A stretch of DNA of 17,287 bases, from NCBI GenBank assembly GCA_902497035.1, contig CABVDL010000052.1, positions 1 to 17,287 on the forward strand, given 5' to 3'. The position numbers and the translations under genes are program-made. This DNA comes from an uncultured Prevotella sp. (GTDB taxonomy: Bacteria; Bacteroidota; Bacteroidia; Bacteroidales; Bacteroidaceae). Below are positions 7,922 through 16,146 of this stretch, in pieces (the stretch's first letter is position 1; the number at the start of each line of letters is the position of its first letter). The notes beneath the pieces were generated by a model. It had not been told where the DNA came from, ran no database searches, and saw only the letters and a program-made list of their open reading frames with translations.

Positions 7922-10264
7922 CTATTCATACACCTCATCAATGCCGAAGCCACCGTCTTCGGCATTTTCTTTGGCACAAGGGTCAAAGTCCGCTGGAACG
8001 TCAAACGTGGCCGTCGGCTTGTACGGAAGACTTGCGTCACGGTAAATCTTCTTCATATAATAAGCCCAGATAGGCAACGCCATGGTAGCTCCCTGCCCCA
8101 TTCGCATGGAATCGAAGTGGATGTCGCGGTCTTCTCCGCCCACCCATACGCCGCTCACCAGCTGTGGCGTGAAGCCCATGAACCAAGCATCAGAGTTGTT
8201 GTTGGTCGTACCCGTCTTTCCGCCTATCTCGCCGGGGATGTTGTATTTGTAGCGCAGGCGGCCCGCAGTACCCTCATCGACGACGGCCATCAGCTCGACC
8301 AGCATCTTATAGGCCGAATTGGAACTGATGACCTCGTTCATTCTTGGCTGGAACTTTGCCACCACATTGCCCTCCTTGTCCTCAATGCGGGTGACGAACA
8401 AGGGCGAGATGCGGATACCGTTGTTGGCAAATGTGGTGTAGGCGCTCACCATCTCAGCTACCGACACTTCGCAAGGGCCGAGACAGAGGGCCATAGACGG
8501 GTAGATGTCGGGATTGTTGATGCCAAACTTATGCAGTATCGACACAAACTGCCTCGGATTGAGATGGCTCATCAGATAAGCTGAAATCCAGTTGTTCGAC
8601 TGCGCCAGTCCCCACTTCAGTGTCACCATCTGCCCATATCGGCGACGGTTGGCGTTGCGCGGGGTCCAGGGGCGGCCTGCCACCATGTAAGTTTTCTGCA
8701 CGTTGGGAGCCTTGTCGCACGGCGACGAGCCGTTCTCCATAGCGAGCGAGTAGAGGAACGGCTTGATGGTGGAGCCCACCTGCCTCCGGCCATACATCAC
8801 CATGTCGTATTGGAAATGGGAGAAGTCGAGTCCGCCGACGTATGCCTTCACCTGCCCCGTGTGAGCGTCCATGCTCATAAAGCCGGCACGTAGGAAACGC
8901 TTGTAGTAGCGGATGGAGTCGATGGGCGACATCACCGTGTCAATCTCGCCGTGATAGGTGAACACGGTCATATCGACGGGCGTATGGAACGCGCGGTGAA
9001 TTTCATCCCAGCTGGCCCCGGCCTCTTTCATCGTGATGTAGCGCTCACTCTGCGTCACCGAGCGCTCAATAATCTGATTGACCTGGCTTTTTGTAAGATT
9101 GCCGCTGAAAGGCGCGTTGGCCTTTCCCTGGTTTTCCTTGTTGAATGCCGGTTGCAGAAAACGCGCCACATGGCCATACACAGCCTCCTCGGCATAGCGC
9201 TGCATGCGCGAGTCGATAGTGGTGAAAATCTTCAGTCCGTCGGTATAGACGTTGTAGAAAGAGCCGTCTTTCTTCAGGTTTTTCTTGCACCATCCGCAAA
9301 GCGGGTCCTGCGCAAAGGCAATGGAGTCGATGACATACTGCCGCTTGTTCCACGACGGATAGTTGCGTGGGTCTGGGCGGTCCATCATCATGTACTGACG
9401 AAGAAACTCGCGGAAATACACCGCGGAGCCGTCCTTGTGGTCAGCGCGGTGGAAGTTGAGCCTCACCGGCTCGGCGCTGAGCTCACTGTATTGCGCATGC
9501 GACAGATAGCCCGCCTTGAGCATCTGCCCCAGCACCACGTTGCGGCGCTCCCTGGCGCGCTCGGGATAGCGCACGGGGTTGAACAGCGAGGGATTTTTAC
9601 ATAGCCCCACGAGCAACGCGGCCTCATTGATGGTCAAGTCCTTGGGCTCCTTATTAAAATAGGTGTTGGCGGCAGTCTTGATGCCGGTGGCTCCGTGAAG
9701 GAAGTCGAAGTAATTGAGGTAGAGCGCGATTATCTCCTGCTTCGTATAGAGCCTCTCGAGCTTGATGGCGGTCACCCATTCGTTGGGCTTCTGCAGCAGC
9801 CGCTGCGATGTGGTCTTGGCCGGATGCTCGGTGTAGAGCTGCTTGGCCAGCTGCTGCGTGATAGTGCTTCCACCGCCCGCGCTGACCTGCCCGAGCAGCC
9901 CGCGCTTGACGATGGCGCGGCCCAAGGCAATGAAGTCGATGCCGGAATGGTCGTAGAAGCGCACGTCCTCAGTAGCGACAAGGGCCTCCACAAGATACGG
10001 GGAGAGGTTGGAATAAGATATTGGAATGCGGTTGGCACGGTCGGCATTGTAGGTGCCGATAATCTTTCCGTCGGCGGAATAGACTTGCGAGGCCGTCTTG
10101 CTGATGGGGTTCTGCAGATTGTCGATGTCGGGGGAATAGCCCACGACGCCAAACCAGATCATGAAGAAAAGCACGGTTGTGAGCACCACGCCCGAGGCTA
10201 TCAGCAACCACAGAAATTTTATAAAGGTCTTTCTCATCGAGTAATCAATATCAGTTCGTCTCAT
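7922..10264 (-). CDS. Class A penicillin-binding protein (PBP1A-like glycosyltransferase/transpeptidase)
   Basis: This bifunctional enzyme polymerises lipid II and crosslinks peptidoglycan on the outer face of the inner membrane. A single N-terminal anchor spans about residues 14-40. The GT51 glycosyltransferase domain follows, with the catalytic glutamate in ATEDVRFYDHSG (E99) and the motif GGGSTITQQLAKQ (130-142). The transpeptidase domain has the nucleophile in GSTIKP (S498, K501), the second motif SNN (556-558) and KTGTT (K683). All motifs are intact at 780 residues, a usual length. The product could instead start at a second ATG at 10237 (MRKTFIKFLW), because the likely -7 box at 10275-10282 leaves only a few bases before the first ATG. 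The gene diverges from pyrB and converges on the dipeptidase gene with a 19-bp gap. It is called PBP1A by domain order; the exact orthology is not settled. Confidence 0.95.
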   Translation of the reverse strand: MRRTDIDYSMRKTFIKFLWLLIASGVVLTTVLFFMIWFGVVGYSPDIDNLQNPISKTASQVYSADGKIIGTYNADRANRIPISYSNLSPYLVEALVATEDVRFYDHSGIDFIALGRAIVKRGLLGQVSAGGGSTITQQLAKQLYTEHPAKTTSQRLLQKPNEWVTAIKLERLYTKQEIIALYLNYFDFLHGATGIKTAANTYFNKEPKDLTINEAALLVGLCKNPSLFNPVRYPERARERRNVVLGQMLKAGYLSHAQYSELSAEPVRLNFHRADHKDGSAVYFREFLRQYMMMDRPDPRNYPSWNKRQYVIDSIAFAQDPLCGWCKKNLKKDGSFYNVYTDGLKIFTTIDSRMQRYAEEAVYGHVARFLQPAFNKENQGKANAPFSGNLTKSQVNQIIERSVTQSERYITMKEAGASWDEIHRAFHTPVDMTVFTYHGEIDTVMSPIDSIRYYKRFLRAGFMSMDAHTGQVKAYVGGLDFSHFQYDMVMYGRRQVGSTIKPFLYSLAMENGSSPCDKAPNVQKTYMVAGRPWTPRNANRRRYGQMVTLKWGLAQSNNWISAYLMSHLNPRQFVSILHKFGINNPDIYPSMALCLGPCEVSVAEMVSAYTTFANNGIRISPLFVTRIEDKEGNVVAKFQPRMNEVISSNSAYKMLVELMAVVDEGTAGRLRYKYNIPGEIGGKTGTTNNNSDAWFMGFTPQLVSGVWVGGEDRDIHFDSMRMGQGATMALPIWAYYMKKIYRDASLPYKPTATFDVPADFDPCAKENAEDGGFGIDEVYE
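7941..7972 (+). terminator. Rho-independent terminator for the C69 dipeptidase, inside the PBP1A coding end
   Basis: A perfect 9-bp stem, ATGCCGAAG (7941-7949) with CTTCGGCAT (7957-7965), encloses a 7-base loop and runs into TTTTCTTT (7965-7972). The orientation fits termination of the plus-strand dipeptidase transcript, 39 bases past its stop. The same bases encode residues near the C-terminus of the convergent PBP1A gene, which ends at 7922. Confidence 0.85.
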
Positions 10265-10274
10265 TTAATTTGTG

Positions 10275-10282
10275 CAAAAATA
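10275..10282 (-). promoter_or_regulatory. Candidate -7 box for the class A PBP gene
   Basis: The minus strand reads TATTTTTG, a full match to TAnnTTTG. No clear TTTG lies at the -33 position. Initiation about seven bases downstream would give a nearly leaderless message for the ATG at 10264, or a leader of about 30 bases for the ATG at 10237. Confidence 0.5.
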
Positions 10283-10326
10283 CTACTTTTCTTGAAAAAA
10301 GCATCCAGCTATTGGAAAATATTGTG

Positions 10327-10334
10327 TAACTTAG
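10327..10334 (+). promoter_or_regulatory. Weak candidate -7 box for pyrB-pyrI-glyA
   Basis: TAACTTAG matches the Bacteroidetes -7 consensus TAnnTTTG in all but one specified base and lies 35 bases before the pyrB ATG. No convincing -33 element is seen at the right spacing. The spacer 10265-10369 has no leader peptide or attenuator hairpin of the enterobacterial pyrBI type that I can find. Confidence 0.35.
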
Positions 10335-10369
10335 CAAACGATTTCCAACCAACCACCTATTTTGCAAAA

Positions 10370-11314
10370 ATGGAAAAGCAAGACTTTGTCACGATTGCGG
10401 ACTTGTCAAAGGAGCAGCTCCTCTACCTCATCAGCATGGCAGAAGAGTTTGAGCGCCATCCCAACCGTGAGCTGTTGAAAGGCAAGGTCGTCGCAACCTT
10501 GTTTTTTGAGCCCTCCACCCGTACCCAGCTTAGTTTTCAGACTGCCGCCAACCGTCTCGGGGCGCGCGTCATCGGCTTCTCCGACGCCAAGACCTCAAGC
10601 ACCACGAAAGGCGAGACGCTGAAAGACACTATTCTCATGGTGAGCAACTATGCCGACATCATCGTGATGCGCCACTTCATCGAGGGCGCCGCGCAATATG
10701 CCTCCGAGGTGGCGCCCGTCCCCATTGTCAATGCCGGAGACGGCGCCCACATGCACCCCTCACAGTGCCTGCTCGACCTCTACTCCATCTATAAGACCCA
10801 AGGCACGCTCAACAATCTCAACATCTATCTTGTCGGCGACCTGCGCTACGGCCGCACGGTGCACTCGCTCATCATGGCCATGCGCCACTTCAATCCCACG
10901 TTCCACTTCATCGCCCCCAGCGAGCTCGCCATGCCCGAGGAGTACAAGCTCTATTGCAGGCAGCACAACATACGCTACGCCGAGCACACGCAGTTTACGG
11001 AAGAGGAGATAGCCGACGCCGACATTCTCTATATGACCCGCGTGCAGAAGGAGCGCTTCTCAGACCTCATGGAGTATGAGCGCGTGAAAAACGTATATAT
11101 ACTCAAGGCCGACATGCTCAGGAGCGCCAAGCCCAACATGAAGGTGCTGCATCCGCTACCGCGCGTCAACGAGATAGCCTACGACGTGGATGACAATCCC
11201 CACGCCTACTACATTCAACAGGCCAAGAACGGGCTCTATGCCCGCGAGGCCATCTATTGCCACTGCCTCGGCATCAGTCTCGAGGAGGTGAGAAACGACA
11301 AAACCATCATCTGA
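10370..11314 (+). CDS. pyrB: Aspartate carbamoyltransferase catalytic chain
   Basis: This enzyme joins carbamoyl phosphate and aspartate to form carbamoyl aspartate, the first committed step of pyrimidine synthesis. The 314-residue length is standard. The carbamoyl-phosphate loop FFEPSTRTQLSF carries S49-T50-R51-T52, followed by the lysine-bearing loop SSTTKGETLKD; GAHMHPSQCLLD and the C-terminal HPLPR (261-265) complete the active site. The frame stays open for 225 codons upstream, but that part is antisense to the PBP gene. The ATG at 10370, after an A-rich stretch, gives the normal protein N-terminus. pyrI follows after six bases, so the two chains of the holoenzyme are made together. Confidence 0.97.
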   Translation: MEKQDFVTIADLSKEQLLYLISMAEEFERHPNRELLKGKVVATLFFEPSTRTQLSFQTAANRLGARVIGFSDAKTSSTTKGETLKDTILMVSNYADIIVMRHFIEGAAQYASEVAPVPIVNAGDGAHMHPSQCLLDLYSIYKTQGTLNNLNIYLVGDLRYGRTVHSLIMAMRHFNPTFHFIAPSELAMPEEYKLYCRQHNIRYAEHTQFTEEEIADADILYMTRVQKERFSDLMEYERVKNVYILKADMLRSAKPNMKVLHPLPRVNEIAYDVDDNPHAYYIQQAKNGLYAREAIYCHCLGISLEEVRNDKTII

Positions 11315-11320
11315 CAAGCT

Positions 11321-11776
11321 ATGGGAAAGAAAGAACTACAGGTGGCCGCCATCGAGAACGGCACCGTCATCGACCACATACCTGCTGAAAAGACTTACGA
11401 GGTGGCCAAGCTGCTCAGTCTGCAAAACCTCTCGGTGCCCGTCACCATAGGCTACAACCTGCCTTCGAGCAAGCTCGGAAAGAAAGGCATCATCAAAATT
11501 GCCGACAAATTCTTCACCGACGAGGAAATCAACCGGCTGTCGGTGGTCGCCCCGAAGATGGTGCTAAACATCATCAAGAACTATGAGGTGGTGGAAAAGA
11601 AGACCGTTGAGACACCGGATGAGCTGCACGGCATCATCAAGTGCAACAATCCCAAGTGCATCACCAACAACGAACCGATGCAGACCTACTTCACAGTGGT
11701 CGATAAGGCCAACGGCATCGTCAAGTGCCACTACTGCGACAAGGAGCAACAGCTCGACAACGTGAGGCTCGTGTAA
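11321..11776 (+). CDS. pyrI: Aspartate carbamoyltransferase regulatory chain
   Basis: PyrI binds nucleotide effectors (CTP and ATP in E. coli) and joins PyrB trimers into the allosteric holoenzyme. The 151-residue product has the N-terminal allosteric fold (KELQVAAIENGTVIDHI) and the C-terminal zinc domain with four cysteines, C108 and C113 (KCNNPKC) and C136 and C139 (CHYC), which match the Cys-x4-Cys and Cys-x2-Cys zinc site. All four ligands are present, so it should assemble with PyrB. It starts six bases after the pyrB stop and lies 28 bases before glyA. Confidence 0.97.
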   Translation: MGKKELQVAAIENGTVIDHIPAEKTYEVAKLLSLQNLSVPVTIGYNLPSSKLGKKGIIKIADKFFTDEEINRLSVVAPKMVLNIIKNYEVVEKKTVETPDELHGIIKCNNPKCITNNEPMQTYFTVVDKANGIVKCHYCDKEQQLDNVRLV

Positions 11777-11804
11777 AATCATTCTTACCATTAATACGTA
11801 CATC

Positions 11805-13085
11805 ATGCAAAAAGACCAACAGATTTTCGACCTCATAGAGCAGGAGCACCAGCGCCAGCTCAGGGGCATGGAGCTCATCGCTTCTGAAAACTTCGTGAGC
11901 GACGAGGTGATGGCCGCCATGGGCAGTTACCTCACCAACAAATACGCCGAGGGCCTGCCCGGCAAGCGCTATTACGGCGGCTGCCAGGTCGTTGACCAAG
12001 TGGAGACCGTGGCCATAGAGCGCGTCAAGAAGCTCTTCGGAGCCGAATATGCCAACGTGCAGCCTCACAGCGGGGCGCAGGCCAACCAGGCCGTGCTGCT
12101 CGCAGTGCTCAAGCCCGGCGACACCTTCATGGGACTTGACCTCGACCAGGGCGGACATCTGTCGCACGGCTCGTCGGTCAACACCTCCGGCATACTCTAC
12201 CATCACATCGGCTATACGCTCAGCCGCGAGACCGGACGAGTGGATTACGACGAGATGGAGCGGCTGGCCCTTGAGAACAAGCCCAAGCTCATCATCGGAG
12301 GTGGCTCTGCCTACAGTCGTGAGTGGGACTACGGGCGCATGCGCAAAATAGCCGATGAGGTGGGAGCCTTGCTGATGGTTGACATGGCGCATCCCGCAGG
12401 ACTCATCGCCGCCGGACTGCTCAAGAACCCCGTGAAATACGCGCACATCGTCACCACAACCACCCACAAGACACTGCGCGGGCCACGCGGCGGCGTCATT
12501 CTCATGGGCAAGGACTTCGACAACCCATGGGGACTGACCAACAAAAAGGGCGAGCTCAAAAAGATGAGCCAGCTGCTCAACTCTGCCGTATTCCCCGGCA
12601 ACCAGGGCGGACCGCTCGAGCACGTCATCGCCGCCAAGGCCGTAGGCTTCTACGAGAACCTGCAACCCTCGTGGACGGACTACGCCAAGCAGGTGAAGGC
12701 CAACGCCGCCACACTGGCCCAGGACCTCATCGACAAGGGCTTCGCCATCGTCAGCGGAGGCACCGACAACCACTCCATGCTCCTCGACCTGAGGCCGAAA
12801 TACCCCGGTCTGACCGGCAAGGTGGCTGAGAACGCGCTCGTTGCGGCCGACATCACGGTGAACAAAAACAAGGTGCCTTACGACGAGCGCTCGGCATTTC
12901 AGACGTCAGGCATACGCCTCGGCACCGCAGCCATGACCACACGCGGCGCCAAGGAAGACATGATGCACCTCGTGGCCGACCTCATCGATGAGGTGCTGGC
13001 CAACCCCGAGGACGCCAAGACCATAGAAAGCGTCAGGCAGAAAGTCAACGACACGATGAAGTCGTACCCTCTGTTCGCTTATTAG
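11805..13085 (+). CDS. glyA: Serine hydroxymethyltransferase
   Basis: This PLP enzyme converts serine and tetrahydrofolate to glycine and 5,10-methylene-THF, the main source of one-carbon units for dTMP, purine and methionine synthesis. The 426-residue product is of normal length. Visible motifs are the N-terminal ELIASENFVS and NKYAEGLPGKRYYGG, SGAQAN in the substrate region, and the PLP-lysine motif TTTTHKTLRGPRGG with K222. It follows pyrI by 28 bases with no promoter-like box between, so it is probably read with pyrBI; the link makes sense because dTMP synthesis needs methylene-THF. A strong terminator follows at 13169. Confidence 0.97.
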   Translation: MQKDQQIFDLIEQEHQRQLRGMELIASENFVSDEVMAAMGSYLTNKYAEGLPGKRYYGGCQVVDQVETVAIERVKKLFGAEYANVQPHSGAQANQAVLLAVLKPGDTFMGLDLDQGGHLSHGSSVNTSGILYHHIGYTLSRETGRVDYDEMERLALENKPKLIIGGGSAYSREWDYGRMRKIADEVGALLMVDMAHPAGLIAAGLLKNPVKYAHIVTTTTHKTLRGPRGGVILMGKDFDNPWGLTNKKGELKKMSQLLNSAVFPGNQGGPLEHVIAAKAVGFYENLQPSWTDYAKQVKANAATLAQDLIDKGFAIVSGGTDNHSMLLDLRPKYPGLTGKVAENALVAADITVNKNKVPYDERSAFQTSGIRLGTAAMTTRGAKEDMMHLVADLIDEVLANPEDAKTIESVRQKVNDTMKSYPLFAY

Positions 13086-13168
13086 ACGGATAACCCCGAT
13101 TTTACGTTGAGGGTATATCAACAACAAAGAGAACTTCAGAACAGTCATAGATAAGACCACATAACAGC

Positions 13169-13210
13169 GCCGTATCATTCCTATAAAATGGAGTTGATAC
13201 GGCTCTTTTG
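13169..13210 (+). terminator. Rho-independent terminator after glyA
   Basis: A 9-bp stem, GCCGTATCA (13169-13177) with TGATACGGC (13195-13203), has a 17-base loop that can pair further (TCC with GGA) and is followed by TCTTTTG. It lies 83 bases past the glyA stop. The T-rich side is only on the plus strand, so it should end the pyrB-pyrI-glyA transcript and not that of metH. Confidence 0.8.
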
Positions 13211-13240
13211 ATGTCAATTCTCGCAGATTGTATACGCTTT

Positions 13241-13335
13241 GCAGGGGACGGTCTTGAGCCGGCACATGCATGCAAACGGATATTTCCGCGGATACCTGTG
13301 GGGTAGGGCGGAGATATTCCATCCGTCGCCCCTGC
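13241..13335. repeat. Long imperfect inverted repeat in the glyA-metH spacer
   Basis: Outer arms GCAGGGG (13241-13247) and CCCCTGC (13329-13335) enclose an inner stem: ACGGAT (13276-13281) pairs with ATCCGT (13321-13326), and ATTTCCGC (13282-13289) pairs with GCGGAGAT (13308-13315) with one G-T pair, leaving ATTCC as a bulge. The palindrome TGCATGCA lies at 13267-13274. A further smaller hairpin (GGGACCAA with TTGGT-A-CCC, 13339-13366) follows next to the metH stop. No U tract is seen on either side. It may be a dispersed intergenic repeat, a small non-autonomous element or a structured 3' UTR of metH; the sequence does not decide. Confidence 0.6.
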
Positions 13336-13368
13336 GGTGGGACCAAATCAAACCCCATTGGTACCCGG

Positions 13369-16131
13369 CTATGAAAAGAGGTTAAGCTTGTTCTTACGCG
13401 CTTCTTCGAGTGATTTCAATTGGGCCTGCTCCTCTTTATATTGCTTTCGCAACTCCTCATATTTCGCGTGAAGTTCAAGTTGAAACGTCTCACGGTACTT
13501 GGCATCCATCAGCTTCGACAATATTGCCGCACTCTGCGAGGCATCCTTCATCCACACGACTAAGCCATGATACAAAGGGGCTATCTTTAGGGCAACATGA
13601 AGCTCAGACGTTGTTGCGCCACCAATAAGTACGGGTACTCTCAAACCGGCATGGTCAAGTGCTTTCACCGTATTGACCATCTCCTCAAGCGAAGGTGTGA
13701 TGAGACCGCTCAGTCCGACCACATCAGCATTGGTCTCCTCCACTTTTTTCACAATCTGTTCAGGGGGTACCATCACTCCCATATCAATAACCTCATAGCC
13801 ATTGCAGCTCATGACGACCCCGACGATGTTCTTGCCGATGTCATGTACATCGCCCTTGACAGTTGCCAGAATCACGCGGCCCGCAGACGAAACGCCACTA
13901 ACCCTTTCCTTTTCAATATAAGGCTGTAGAACGGCGACTGCGTTTTTCATAGTCCGCGCTGTCTTGACCACCTGAGGCAGGAACATTTTGCCATCACCAA
14001 AGAGACGGCCTACAACATTCATGCCATCCATCAACGGACCTTCAATAATCTCAACCGCATGGGGTGTCGACTTCAGTGCCTCATGCAAGTCCTCATCCAA
14101 ATAATCAGAAATGCCCCGGCGTAACGCATACACGAGACGGTCATGAAGATTCAGGCTGCGCCATTCCTCGTTTGCAGAAGATGTTGTAAATCCGACGTTT
14201 CCCTGAGTTTTAGCTGCTTCTTGCTCAATCCTTACACGCTCGGCCAATTCTATCAACCGCTCAGAGGCTCCTTTCTTTCGATTGAGTATGACATCTTCGA
14301 TAATGGCCAGTTGATCAGTAGGAATATCGGCATAGGTCACTTTTGAGGCAGGATTGACGATGCCAAAGTCCATTCCCGCGCTGATGGCGTGATAGAGAAA
14401 TACAGCGTGCATCGCCTCGCGGATATAGTTGTTGCCGCGGAATGAGAAGCTGAGGTTGCTCACGCCGCCGCTGACATGGGCCCCCTTTAGGTGCTGCCTG
14501 ATCCAAGCCGTGGCACGGATGAAGTCGAGCGCATAGCTGTCGTGTTCCTCCATGCCCGTGGCCACAGAAAGAATATTGGGGTCGAAGATAATATCCAGCG
14601 GATTGATGCCAACCTTATCCGTTAGCAGCCGGTAGGCCCTCTCGGCAATCTCTATCTTTCGCTCATAGCTCGTGGCTTGTCCCCTTTCGTCGAAACACAT
14701 TACGACGACAGCCGCGCCAAAACGTTTGATGTCACGGGCGTGGGCAAGAAACACCTCCTCACCCTCCTTAAGCGAAATAGAGTTGACGATGCTTTTTCCC
14801 TGCAAGCACTTCAATCCGGCAATGACCACATCCCAACGGGAGGAATCTATCATCACTGGGACACGGCTGATGTCAGGGTCGGAGACAATGAGATTGAGGA
14901 ACCTCACCATCTCATCTTTGGCATCCAGCAAGGCATCGTCCATGTTGACATCAATGACCATAGCTCCATTGTCTACCTGATTACGGGCTATCGTCAGCGC
15001 CTCGTCATAGTTCTTTTCCTTTATGAGTCTGAGGAACTTGCGTGAACCTGCCACATTGCAGCGCTCACCAACGTTGACGAACCGCACTTTAGGTGTCACG
15101 TCAAGCAGCTCAAGTCCCGACAGCTGGAGCGTTTGCGGCACAGGTTGAGGCCGATGCGGCTGTTTGTTCTTCGCCCATTCAGCGTAGCGGCGGATAAACT
15201 CAGGCGTGGTGCCGCAACAGCCGCCAACGATATTCACCAGTCCCTCGTCAATGAACTCGCCAATCTGTGGTGTCATGCTCTCAGCCGTCTCGTCGTATTG
15301 TCCAAGACTGTTGGGCAATCCCGCATTGGGATAAGCCGATATGTAATATGGAGCCTTTGCGGCAAGGCTCTCAAGATAGGGTTTCATCTGCCTGGCACCA
15401 AATGAACAGTTAAGGCCGACGGAGAAGATGTCGTATGAACTCATGCTTCCCAAAAAAGCGTCGAGGTTCTGCCCCGACAACGTACGGCCTGCTAAGTCAC
15501 TGACAGTAACACTCAGCATAATAGGCAACTGCCGGTGTTTGGCCACCATCACCTGTTGAGCAGCGTCAACGGCGCATTTGGCATTGAGCGTATCAAATAT
15601 GGTCTCTATAAGGATGGCATCCACGCCACCGTCGACAAGAGCCTCCATCTGTTCCGTATAGGCCTCAAACAGTTCATCGTAGGTCAGGTCGCGCGCCGCC
15701 GGATTGCTCACGTCCGGACTCATGGAGCAAGTTTTGTTGGTGGGACCCACAGAGCCTGCCACATAGCGTGGCCACTCGGGGGTAGAAAAATCGTCAGCAG
15801 CCTTGCGCGCCAGCTTTGCGCCAGCCAATGCCAAGTCGTAGGAAGCGTACTCGATACCGTAGTCGGCTTGCGAGATGCGCTGCGACGAGAAGGTGTTGGT
15901 CTCGATGATGTCAGCCCCGGCAGCAAGATATTGGCGATGGATGCCAGCAATCACGTCGGGACGTGTAAGATTTAGGATATCGTTATTGCCTTTCAGCTGA
16001 ACGCTTGACTGCCTGAAGCGACTGCCCCGGAAGTCTTCCTCGTTGAGGTCAAAGGTCTGAATCATAGTACCCATTGCCCCGTCGAGGATTAAAATGCGGT
16101 CCTTTATCCGTTCAGAGAGTTGCTGTATCAT
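13369..16131 (-). CDS. metH: Cobalamin-dependent methionine synthase lacking the C-terminal reactivation domain
   Basis: MetH moves a methyl group from methyl-THF through cob(I)alamin to homocysteine. The 920-residue product has the homocysteine domain with its three zinc cysteines (C242 in GLNCSFG; C305 and C306 in GGCCGTTP), a pterin-binding domain from about residue 349 (FVNVGERCNVAGSRKF), a cap region from about 650 and the B12 domain with the cobalt ligand in DVHDIG (H763). It stops just after the linker LEEARKNKLNLF, where E. coli MetH (1227 residues) goes on into the AdoMet-binding reactivation domain. No remnant of that domain is seen past the TAG. It lies 15 bases after smpB on the same strand, with no room for a cobalamin riboswitch of its own. 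Codon use looks less GC-rich than in glyA. Confidence 0.96.
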   Translation of the reverse strand: MIQQLSERIKDRILILDGAMGTMIQTFDLNEEDFRGSRFRQSSVQLKGNNDILNLTRPDVIAGIHRQYLAAGADIIETNTFSSQRISQADYGIEYASYDLALAGAKLARKAADDFSTPEWPRYVAGSVGPTNKTCSMSPDVSNPAARDLTYDELFEAYTEQMEALVDGGVDAILIETIFDTLNAKCAVDAAQQVMVAKHRQLPIMLSVTVSDLAGRTLSGQNLDAFLGSMSSYDIFSVGLNCSFGARQMKPYLESLAAKAPYYISAYPNAGLPNSLGQYDETAESMTPQIGEFIDEGLVNIVGGCCGTTPEFIRRYAEWAKNKQPHRPQPVPQTLQLSGLELLDVTPKVRFVNVGERCNVAGSRKFLRLIKEKNYDEALTIARNQVDNGAMVIDVNMDDALLDAKDEMVRFLNLIVSDPDISRVPVMIDSSRWDVVIAGLKCLQGKSIVNSISLKEGEEVFLAHARDIKRFGAAVVVMCFDERGQATSYERKIEIAERAYRLLTDKVGINPLDIIFDPNILSVATGMEEHDSYALDFIRATAWIRQHLKGAHVSGGVSNLSFSFRGNNYIREAMHAVFLYHAISAGMDFGIVNPASKVTYADIPTDQLAIIEDVILNRKKGASERLIELAERVRIEQEAAKTQGNVGFTTSSANEEWRSLNLHDRLVYALRRGISDYLDEDLHEALKSTPHAVEIIEGPLMDGMNVVGRLFGDGKMFLPQVVKTARTMKNAVAVLQPYIEKERVSGVSSAGRVILATVKGDVHDIGKNIVGVVMSCNGYEVIDMGVMVPPEQIVKKVEETNADVVGLSGLITPSLEEMVNTVKALDHAGLRVPVLIGGATTSELHVALKIAPLYHGLVVWMKDASQSAAILSKLMDAKYRETFQLELHAKYEELRKQYKEEQAQLKSLEEARKNKLNLFS

Positions 16132-16146
16132 ATCCTTATATTTTGT

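Noticed and set aside
9695..10369. A 225-codon upstream extension of the pyrB frame
   Set aside because: It is antisense to the PBP N-terminal half, and PyrB has its normal length and N-terminus from the ATG at 10370.
11721..12773. A 350-codon open frame on the minus strand opposite glyA
   Set aside because: It lies wholly antisense to a well-conserved gene, has no recognisable domain, and long antisense frames are common in GC-rich coding DNA.
12906..13358. A 150-codon minus-strand frame covering the glyA-metH spacer
   Set aside because: It overlaps the 3' end of glyA antisense, crosses the terminator and the inverted repeat, and shows no domain; the repeat is better explained as a nucleic-acid structure.
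16132..16146. A cobalamin riboswitch before metH
   Set aside because: Only 15 bp separate metH from smpB, and no B12-box-like element or long leader exists before the DUF4375 gene either.
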